Shown one piece after another: positions 53,792 to 64,000 of a stretch of DNA of 64,000 nucleotides (its first letter is position 1; each line of letters starts with the position of its first letter). Source of the stretch: Nematostella vectensis. Lineage: Eukaryota > Cnidaria > Anthozoa > Actiniaria > Edwardsiidae. The translations under genes and the position numbers were made by a program. The DNA is taken from contig NC_064048.1 of assembly GCF_932526225.1 (NCBI RefSeq), positions 4,474,437 through 4,538,436 on the forward strand, written 5' to 3'. The notes beneath the pieces were generated by a model. The model did not search any database. It was not told the origin of the DNA and saw nothing but the letters and a program-made list of their open reading frames with translations.

Positions 53792-55926
53792 CTGTATATA
53801 AAACATGTATCTTTAGTAGACAAAATATTAAAGGGGTGTAATATGCCTTTAAATAATCGGGGCGTATGATACAGAGACATTAAGACAACTGTGGGGTGTG
53901 GGGGGGGGGTCTTACTGGTCATTTCCTTATGCATGTATCAATGTAAAGGGGGAGGGATGGGCAGATGTTGTGCGTTTGAACACCTTTTTCGTCCACACCT
54001 GGGGAATTTTACTACGAAATTTTCACCAGGGTCCAGACAATTGAATATGCCATTGCAGGAAAGTGGGGCTGTTTAAATTTTGGCGCAGAGGACTGAGGCA
54101 GTTTGAATATTTCGTGTGGGCCCTGGGTTCAAAACTTTACAGGTGGAGAAGCGTGGCTCTATTTCCGCTGACGGTAGTGGTGAAAACGTTGCTTGACGTT
54201 GCAGAGACAGAAAGTCTAGCTTTTTCAAGGTAAATTGTATTTAAACCACTGTATCAAATAGTTTATGTTGTTTGAAGAGTAGTTTCACACAATTTGAGTG
54301 TTTTGGAGGCATGTTCGTGCCATTATTTTATCGATGCTTTTTGCAAGCACCAGCCTTGCATGATAGCGAGAAATTGCTTTTATTTGTAGGAATCATTGAT
54401 CAAAATAAAAGACAATTATTCACTCTGTATTGCTGTACATCATGTGTTGATTTTCTTATGATTTGAAAGCTTTCTTGTCCATTTTCTGATTGCCAAGTTA
54501 ATACAAGAACAAATTTGGATTTTAAAAAATTTTGATCAAATTTGACATTTTTTCCCATCCCCAGGTAAGGAATTTTCGTGTCATTTAAACTCCTTTCCTG
54601 GTCCCGAGGTCGGTAATTTGATGCATAAAATGTCAATGGCCCCACATCTGCCTGTCCCCCCCCCCCCCTCTAGCTTTACATTGATACAAGCATATATAAC
54701 TTTACAAAAAAGGGGGGAGGGGCACAAGCTAGCCCAGCTCCTATACGTGTTAAACACTGCCTGACTATCACAATATTGTGCATACAATTACTTACATATT
54801 CTACCACAGCATTCGACATACATACAGAAAACCTTTCCTTTTGCATTGAGCATGGGTTCGCATTTGCATGAAGCCCCAAAAATCACTGATTGGTCAGAAT
54901 TTGTGTGAACTTATTATCTATCCACAGCTTAGCAGAATGAATGAAGATTGTCAGCCTTCTTAATTTACAGTTTCTGAATAAGAACAACGTAAAAAAAACT
55001 ATATTTTAATACGCCGAAATAAATATTCACCATTGTAACAAAGCATCACTCTCTTACTCTATAATTTTTTTCTTAATCAATAATTTTCTGATCAGACCTT
55101 TAACTGTTTCCTTTGTCATTGGAAGCTAGATTATTGCAGCTCATGGTCATGTGATAATCAGATAATATCATAAGATAGACGCCAAGAAATGAAGATACTA
55201 TAACTTTGAGGACTGTCCTATATATTGAACCTAGAATTTTGATTGGAAGAAATCGGGGTAACAATGTAAGAAAAATGAAGACTTTGTTGTAAATCTAAAT
55301 GGACCTGATATTTCTGTGCCTCCAAAATCTCAATATTTTCTCAGGAAACTTATATATTTCTGATATTTCTCTACATTTTTTAACCCTAAGCTTTCATAAT
55401 AGGAATTAAATGGTTTTAGAATGATTAGAAGACTATAATTTGATAATCCAAAACCACAATAGGACAGCCTTAAAATGATAGGGACCATTTTGAGAAATCA
55501 GATACTTTTTTGGCAAAATTTCATAAAGGGGGGGGGGGGGGGGGTGCTCCTAGAAAAGTAGACAGGGGTGATCATCCCGTCTCTTAGGGTATAACAATCG
55601 ACCAACTGCTATTCCTTAGGAGGTTTTTTATAGTTTTTCCGATTCTGCTATCTCTTAGGGTTCAAAAAATCCCTCTACCACAAACAATTTGCTATCTCTT
55701 AGGGGTAATCATTTCTTTTTATCACACACAAGGTGCTGTTTCTCAGGGTTAAAATTGATTTTGCCATCTGTTTTTATCGGAGACACCCCCCCTCTCCCAG
55801 GCCCCCAAAACTGCCTCATGGTTCATGACCGAGCTAGCTAAGGAAATACAGTTAGAATACCTGGTTCAAGGCTGACACAGCTTGTTTTTGTTTCTATAAA
55901 AGCAACATTTCAAAGGGTAACCTTAC

Positions 55927-56022
55927 CATCAGGTGAATAACTGGTGTCGTTAATATCTGGATATCCCTCACTTTCTGATTCACTGTCACTTCGATGCATT
56001 TCAAAAACACTTTCATCGATTC
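55927..56022 (-). CDS. Acidic repeat exon, copy 2
   Basis: Same splice sites and phase as copy 1 (donor GTAAGG). Differs by seven bases: A-V, Y-H, G-R, R-S, D-I (two bases) and I-T. No silent change seen. Confidence 0.7.
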
Positions 56023-58032
56023 CTGTATATAAAACATGTATCTTTAGTAGACAAAATATTAAAGGGGTGTAATATGCCTTTAAATAATCGGGGCGTATGA
56101 TACAGAGACATTAAGACAACTGTGGGGTGTGGGGGGGGGGGTCTTACTGGTCATTTCCTTATGCATGTATCAATGTAAAGGGGGAGGGATTGGCAGATGT
56201 TGTGCGTTTGAACACCTTTTTCGTCCACACCTGGGGAATTTTACTACGAAATTTTCACCAGGGTCCAGACAATTGAATATGCCATTGCAGGAAAGTGGGG
56301 CTGTTTAAATTTTGGCGCAGAGGACTGAGGCAGTTTGAATTTTTCGTGTGGGCCCTGGGTTCAAAACTTTACAGGTGGAGAAGCGTGGCTCTATTTCCGC
56401 TGACGGTAGTGGTGAAAACGTTGCTCGACGTTGCAGAGACAGAAAGTCAAGCTTTTTCAAGGTAAATTGTATTTAAACCACTGTATCAAATAGTTTATGT
56501 TGTTTGAAGAGTAGTTTCACGCAATTTGAGTGTTTTGGAGGCATGTTCGTGCCATATGATTTGAAAGCTTTCTTGTCCATTTTCTGATTGCCAAATTAAT
56601 ACAAGAACAAATTTGGATTTTAAAAAATTTTGATCAAATTTGACATTTTTTCCTATCCCCAGGTAAGGAATTTTCGTGTTATTTAAACTCCTTTCCTGGT
56701 CCCGAGGTCGGGAATTTGATGCATAAAATGTCAATGGCCCCACATCTGCCTGTCCCCCCCCCCCCCCTCTAGCTTTACATTGATACAAGCATATATAACT
56801 TTACAAAAAAGGGGGGGAGAAGCACAAGCTAGCCCAGCTCCTATACGTGTTAAACACTGCCTGACTATCACAATATTGTGCATACAATTACTTACATATT
56901 CTACCACAGCATTCGACATGCATACAGAAAACCTTTCCTTTTGCATTGAGCATGGGTTCGCATTTGCATGAAGCCCCAAAAATCACTGATTGGTCAGAAT
57001 TTGTGTGAACTTATTATCTATCCACAGCTTAGCAGAATGAATGAAGATTGTCAGCCTTCTTAATTTACAGTTTCTGAATAAGAACAACGTGAAAAAAACT
57101 ATATTTTAATACGCCGAAATAAATATTCACCATTGAAGCATCACTCTCTTACTCTATAATTTTTTCTTAATCAATAATTTTCTGATCAGACCTTTAACTG
57201 TTTCCTTTGTCATTGGAAGCTAGATTATTGCAGCTCATGGTCATGTGATAATCAGATAATATCATAAGATAGACGCCAAGAAATGAAGATACTATAACTT
57301 TGAGGACTGTCCTATATATTGAACCTAGAATTTTGATTGGAAGAAATCGGGGTAACAATGTAAGAAAAATGAAGACTTTGTTGTAAATCTAAATGGACCA
57401 GATATTTCTGTGCCTCCAAAATCTCAATATTTTCTCAGGAAACTTATATATTTCTGATATTTCTCTACTTTTTTTAACCCTAAGCTTTCATAATAGGAAT
57501 TAAATGGTTTTAGAATGATTAGAAGACTATAATTTAATAATCCAAAACCACAATAGGACAGCCTTAAAATGATAGGGACCATTTTGAGAAATCAGATACT
57601 TTTTTGGCTAAATTTCAATATATGTTCTATAAAGGGGGGGGGGGGGGGGTGCTCCTAGAAAAGTAGACAGGGGTGATCATCCCATCTCTTAGGGTATAAC
57701 AATCGACCAACTGCTATTCCTTAGGAGGTTTTTTTATAGTTTTTCCGATTCTGCTATCTCTTAGGGTTCAAAAAATCCCTCTACCACAAACAATTTGCTA
57801 TCTCTTAGGGGTAATCATTTCTTTTTATCACACACAAGGTGCTGTTCCTCAGGGTTAAAATTGATTTTGCCATCTGTTTTTATCGGAGACACCCCCCCTC
57901 TCCCAGGCCCCCAAAACTGCCTCATGGTTCATCACCGAGCTAGCTAAGGAAATACCATAAGAATACCTGGTTCAAGGCTGACACAGCTTGTTTTTGTTTC
58001 TATAAAAGCAACATTTCAAAGGGTAACCTTAC

Positions 58033-58128
58033 CATCAGGTGAATAACTGATGTCGTTATCATCTGGATATCCCTCACTTTCTGATTCACTGTCCCTTCCA
58101 TACATTTCAAAAGCACTTTCATCGATTC
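58033..58128 (-). CDS. Acidic repeat exon, copy 3
   Basis: Identical in coding sequence to copy 1; acceptor TATATACAG, donor GTAAGG, phase 1 to 1. Confidence 0.7.
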
Positions 58129-60134
58129 CTGTATATAAAACATGTATCTTTAGTAGACAAAATATTAAAGGGGTGTAATATGCCTTTAAATAATCGGGGC
58201 GTATGATACAGAGACATTAAGACAACTGTGGGGTGTGGGGGGGGGGGGGTCTTACTGGTCATTTCCTTATGCATGTATCAATGTAAAGGGGGAGGGATGG
58301 GCAGATGTGGGGCGTTTGAACACCTTTTTCGTCCACACCTGGGGAATTTTACTACGAAATTTTCACCAGGGTCCAGACAATTGAATATGCCATTGCAGGA
58401 AAGTGGGGCTGTTTAAATTTTGGCGCAGAGGACTGAGGCAGTTTGAATTTTTCGTGTGGGCCCTGGGTTCAAAACTGTACAGGTGGAGAAGCGTGGCTCT
58501 ATTTCCGCTGACGGTAGTGGTGAAAACGTTGCTCGACGTTGCAGAGACAGAAAGTCAAGCTTTTTCAAGGTAAATTGTATTTAAACCACTGTATCAAATA
58601 GTTTATGTTGTTTGAAGAGTAGTTTCACGCAATTTGAGTGTTTTGGAGGCATGTTCGTGCCATATGATTTGAAAGCTTTCTTGTCCATTTTCTGATTGCC
58701 AAATTAATACAAGAACAAATTTGGATTTTAAAAAATTTTGATCAAATTTGACATTTTTTCCTATCCCCAGGTAAGGAATTTTCGTGTTATTTAAACTCCT
58801 TTCCTGGTCCCGAGGTCGGGAATTTGATGCATAAAATGTCAATGGCCCCACATCTGCCTGTCCCCCCCCCCTCTAGCTTTACATTGATACAAGCATATAT
58901 AACTTTACAAAAAAGGGGGGGAGGGGCACAAGCTAGCCCAGCTCCTATACGTGTTAAACACTGCCTGACTATCACAATATTGTGCATACAATTACTTACA
59001 TATTCTACCACAGCATTCGACATGCATACAGAAAACCTTTCCTTTTGCATTGAGCATGGGTTCGCATTTGCATGAAGCCCCAAAAATCACTGATTGGTCA
59101 GAATTTGTGTGAACTTATTATCTATCCACAGCTTAGCAGAATGAATGAAGATTGTCAGCCTTCTTAATTTACAGTTTCTGAATAAGAACAACGTGAAAAA
59201 AACTATATTTTAATACGCCGAAATAAATATTCACCATTGAAGCATCACTCTCTTACTCTATAATTTTTTTCTTAATCAATAATTTTCTGATCAGACCTTT
59301 AACTGTTTCCTTTGTCATTGGAAGCTAGATTATTGCAGCTCATGGTCATGTGATAATTAGATAATATCATAAGATAGACGCCAAGAAATGAAGATACTAT
59401 AACTTTGAGGACTGTCCTATATATTGAACCTAGAATTTTGATTGGAAGAAATCGGGGTAACAATGTAAGAAAAATGAAGACTTTGTTGTAAATCTAAATG
59501 GACCAGATATTTCTGTGCCTCCAAAATCTCAATATTTTCTCAGGAAACTTAAATATTTCTGATATTTCTCTACATGTTTTAACCCTAAGCTTTCATAATA
59601 GGAATTAAATGGTTTTAGAATGATTAGAAGACTATAATTTAATAATCCAAAACCACAATAGGACAGCCTTAAAATGATAGGGACCATTTTGAGAAATCAG
59701 ATACTTTTTTGGCTAAATTTCAATATATGTTCTATAAAGGGGGGGGGGGGGGTGCTCCTAGAAAAGTAGACAGGGGTGATCATCCCATCTCTTAGGGTAT
59801 AACAATCGACCAACTGCTATTCCTTAGGAGGTTTTTTATAGTTTTTCCGATTCTGCTATCTCTTAGGGTTCAAAAAATCCCTCTACCACAAACAATTTGC
59901 TATCTCTTAGGGGTAATCATTTCTTTTTATCACACACAAGGTGCTGTTCCTCAGGGTTAAAATTGATTTTGCCATCTGTTTTTATCGGAGACACCCCCCC
60001 TCTCCCAGGCCCCCAAAACTGCCTCATGGTTCATCACCGAGCTAGCTAAGGAAATACCATAAGAATACCTGGTTCAAGGCTGACACAGCTTGTTTTTGTT
60101 TCTATAAAAGCAACATTTCAAAGGGTAACCTTAC

Positions 60135-60230
60135 CATCAGGTGAATAACTGATGTCGTTATCATCTGGATATCCCTCACTTTCTGATTCACTGTCCCTTC
60201 CATACATTTCAAAAGCACTTTCATCGATTC
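60135..60230 (-). CDS. Acidic repeat exon, copy 4
   Basis: Identical in coding sequence to copies 1 and 3. Confidence 0.7.
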
Positions 60231-62229
60231 CTGTATATAAAACATGTATCTTTAGTAGACAAAATATTAAAGGGGTGTAATATGCCTTTAAATAATCGGG
60301 GCGTATGATACAGAGACATTAAGACAACTGTGGGGTGTGGGGGGGGTCTTACTGGTCATTTCCTTATGCATGTATCAATGTAAAGGGGGAGGGATGGGCA
60401 GATGTGGGGCGTTTGAACACCTTTTTCGTCCACACCTGGGGAATTTTACTACGAAATTTTCACCAGGGTCCAGACAATTGAATATGCCATTGCAGGAAAG
60501 TGGGGCTGTTTAAATTTTGGCGCAGAGGACTGAGGCAGTTTGAATTTTTCGTGTGGGCCCTGGGTTCAAAACTTTACAGGTGGAGAAGCGTGGCTCTATT
60601 TCCGCTGACGGTAGTGGTGAAAACGTTGCTCGACGTTGCAGAGACAGAAAGTCAAGCTTTTTCAAGGTAAATTGTATTTAAACCACTGTATCAAATAGTT
60701 TATGTTGTTTGAAGAGTAGTTTCACGCAATTTGAGTGTTTTGGAGGCATGTTCGTGCCATATGATTTGAAAGCTTTCTTGTCCATTTTCTGATTGCCAAA
60801 TTAATACAAGAACAAATTTGGATTTTAAAAAATTTTGATCAAATTTGACATTTTTTCCTATCCCCAGGTAAGGAATTTTCGTGTTATTTAAACTCCTTTC
60901 CTGGTCCCGAGGTCGGGAATTTGATGCATAAAATGTCAATGGCCCCACATCTGCCTGTCCCCCCCCCCCCTCTAGCTTTACATTGATACAAGCATATATA
61001 ACTTTACAAAAAAGGGGGGGAGGGGCACAAGCTAGCCCAGCTCCTATACGTGTTAAACACTGCCTGACTATCACAATATTGTGCATACAATTACTTACAT
61101 ATTCTACCACAGCATTCGACATGCATACAGAAAACCTTTCCTTTTGCATTGAGCATGGGTTCGCATTTGCATGAAGCCCCAAAAATCACTGATTGGTCAG
61201 AATTTGTGTGAACTTATTATCTATCCACAGCTTAGCAGAATGAATGAAGATTGTCAGCCTTCTTAATTTACAGTTTCTGAATAAGAACAACGTGAAAAAA
61301 ACTATATTTTAATACGCCGAAATAAATATTCACCATTGAAGCATCACTCTCTTACTCTATAATTTTTTTCTTAATCAATAATTTTCTGATCAGACCTTTA
61401 ACTGTTTCCTTTGTCATTGGAAGCTAGATTATTGCAGCTCATGGTCATGTGATAATTAGATAATATCATAAGATAGACGCCAAGAAATGAAGATACTATA
61501 ACTTTGAGGACTGTCCTATATATTGAACCTAGAATTTTGATTGGAAGAAATCGGGGTAACAATGTAAGAAAAATGAAGACTTGTTGTAAATCTAAATGGA
61601 CCAGATATTTCTGTGCCTCCAAAATCTCAATATTTTCTCAGGAAACTTAAATATTTCTGATATTTCTCTACATGTTTTAACCCTAAGCTTTCATAATAGG
61701 AATTAAATGGTTTTAGAATGATTAGAAGACTATAATTTAATAATCCAAAACCACAATAGGACAGCCTTAAAATGATAGGGACCATTTTGAGAAATCAGAT
61801 ACTTTTTTGGCTAAATTTCAATATATGTTCTATAAAGGGGGGGGGGGTGCTCCTAGAAAAGTAGACAGGGGTGATCATCCCATCTCTTAGGGTATAACAA
61901 TCGACCAACTGCTATTCCTTAGGAGGTTTTTTATAGTTTTTCCGATTCTGCTATCTCTTAGGGTTCAAAAAATCCCTCTACCACAAACAATTTGCTATCT
62001 CTTAGGGGTAATCATTTCTTTTTATCACACACAAGGTGCTGTTCCTCAGGGTTAAAATTGATTTTGCCATCTGTTTTTATCGGAGACACCCCCCCTCTCC
62101 CAGGCCCCCAAAACTGCCTCATGGTTCATCACCGAGCTAGCTAAGGAAATACCATAAGAATACCTGGTTCAAGGCTGACACAGCTTGTTTTTGTTTCTAT
62201 AAAAGCAACATTTCAAAGGGTAACCTTAC

Positions 62230-62325
62230 CATCAGGTGAATAACTGATGTCGTTATCATCTGGATATCCCTCACTTTCTGATTCACTGTCCCTTCCATAC
62301 ATTTCAAAAGCACTTTCATCGATTC
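62230..62325 (-). CDS. Acidic repeat exon, copy 5
   Basis: Identical in coding sequence to copies 1, 3 and 4. The first exons of the gene are presumably further right, outside the window. Confidence 0.7.
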
Positions 62326-64000
62326 CTGTATATAAAACATGTATCTTTAGTAGACAAAATATTAAAGGGGTGTAATATGCCTTTAAATAATCGGGGCGTA
62401 TGATACAGAGACATTAAGACAACTGTGGGGTGTGGGGGGGGTCTTACTGGTCATTTCCTTATGCATGTATCAATGTAAAGGGGGAGGGATGGGCAGATGT
62501 GGGGCGTTTGAACACCTTTTTCGTCCACACCTGGGGAATTTTACTACGAAATTTTCACCAGGGTCCAGACAATTGAATATGCCATTGCAGGAAAGTGGGG
62601 CTGTTTAAATTTTGGCGCAGAGGACTGAGGCAGTTTGAATTTTTCGTGTGGGCCCTGGGTTCAAAACTTTACAGGTGGAGAAGCGTGGCTCTATTTCCGC
62701 TGACGGTAGTGGTGAAAACGTTGCTCGACGTTGCAGAGACAGAAAGTCAAGCTTTTTCAAGGTAAATTGTATTTAAACCACTGTATCAAATAGTTTATGT
62801 TGTTTGAAGAGTAGTTTCACGCAATTTGAGTGTTTTGGAGGCATGTTCGTGCCATATGATTTGAAAGCTTTCTTGTCCATTTTCTGATTGCCAAATTAAT
62901 ACAAGAACAAATTTGGATTTTAAAAAATTTTGATCAAATTTGACATTTTTTCCTATCCCCAGGTAAGGAATTTTCGTGTCATTTAAACTCCTTTCCTGGT
63001 CCCGAGGTCGGGAATTTGATGCATAAAATGTCAATGGCCCCACATCTGCCTGTCCCCCCCTCTAGCTTTACATTGATACAAGCATATATAACTTTACAAA
63101 AAAGGGGGGGGAGGGGCACAAGCTAGCCCAGCTCCTATACGTGTTAAACACTGCCTGACTATCACAATATTGTGCATACAATTACTTACATATTCTACCA
63201 CAGCATTCGACATACACACAGAAAACCTTTCCTTTTGCATTGAGCATGGGTTCGCATTTGCATGAAGCCCCAAAAATCACTGATTGGTCAGAATTTGTGT
63301 GAACTTATTATCTATCCACAGCTTAGCAGAATGAATGAAGATTGTCAGCCTTCTTAATTTACAGTTTCTGAATAAGAACAACGTAAAAAAAAACTATATT
63401 TTAATACGCCGAAATAAATATTCACCATTGTAACAAAGCATCACTCTCTTACTCTATAATTTTTTTCTTAATCAATAATTTTCTGATCAGACCTTTAACT
63501 GTTTCCTTTGTCATTGGAAGCTAGATTATTGCAGCTCATGATCATGTGATAATCAGATAATATCATAAGATAGACGCCAAGAAATGAAGATACTATAACT
63601 TTGAGGACTGTCCTATATATTGAACCTAGAATTTTGATTGGAAGAAATCGGGGTAACAATGTAAGAAAAATGAAGACTTTGTTGTAAATCTAAATGGACC
63701 TGATATTTCTGTGCCTCCAAAATCTCAATATTTTCACAGGAAACTTATATATTTCTGATATTTCTCTACATTTTTAACCCTAAGCTTTCATAATAGGAAT
63801 TAAATGGTTTTAGAATGATTAGAAGACTATAATTTAATAATCCAAAACCACAATAGGACAGCCTTAAAATGATAGGGACCATTTTGAGAAATCAGATACT
63901 TTTTTTGGCAAAATTTCAATATATGTTCTATAAAGGGGGGGGGGGGTGCTCCTAGAAAAGTAGACAGGGGTGATCATCCCGTCTCTTAGGGTATAACAAT

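Larger units (their letters stand above)
53450..64000. repeat. Tandem array of about 2.1-kb units, five copies, continuing past the window
   Basis: The same landmark (AATATGCCTTTAAATAATCG) falls at 53841, 56071, 58177, 60279 and 62373, giving periods 2230, 2106, 2102 and 2094. Copy 1 has about 135 bp absent from the others (54324-54458). Differences are few and mostly in G/C-run length. Each unit carries one 96-nt exon-like segment on the minus strand. Confidence 0.97.

Noticed and set aside
60700-61182. 160-codon minus-strand frame in the 2.1-kb unit
   Set aside because: Broken in sister units by C-run length changes, which argues against a conserved protein.

Overview
The window is animal nuclear DNA. 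Genes are split by many GT-AG introns, and it carries LINEs, a Ty3/gypsy LTR element, MITEs and tRNA-derived repeats. The gene content (a PX-PH phospholipase D, a class A GPCR, a cGAS/Mab-21-type nucleotidyltransferase) and the texture (AT-rich, long poly-G tracts, many minisatellites) suggest a marine invertebrate, plausibly an anthozoan cnidarian. The species is inference; nothing in the sequence fixes it.

Layout. (1) 1-17.7 kb, minus strand: a phospholipase D1/2-type gene. I reconstructed 22 coding exons by matching splice sites and phase; they run from the start codon to just past the second HKD motif, and the last exons lie off the left edge. Its introns hold many tandem arrays, and several are built from copies of an exon-intron boundary of this gene. 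(2) 17.7-30.4 kb: no gene found. It holds an 88-bp satellite, a 762-bp tandem duplication, a 5'-truncated LINE, MITEs and foldback elements. (3) 30.45-31.45 kb: an intronless class A GPCR, minus strand. (4) 31.5-45.9 kb: gene-poor, with MITEs, short arrays, an interrupted tRNA-like SINE head and one small secreted basic peptide gene at 40.4 kb. (5) 46-51.2 kb: an intact, apparently very young Ty3/gypsy element nested in an old CR1-like LINE. (6) 51.7-64 kb, minus strand: a cGAS-like/Mab-21 nucleotidyltransferase catalytic exon, preceded by a tandem array of about 2.1-kb units. Each unit carries one 96-nt phase 1-1 exon encoding an acidic 32-residue segment.

Two systems deserve attention. In the phospholipase D gene, tandem repeats repeatedly arise at splice sites: donors of exons 4, 9, 18, 19, 20 and probably 22, and the acceptor of exon 14. 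Stages range from 2 copies to dozens. In the cGAS-like gene, an upstream exon has been amplified at least five-fold in phase with the catalytic exon, and one copy differs only by amino-acid-changing substitutions. All exon calls are by eye from splice signals, phase and family similarity; none is confirmed by transcripts.
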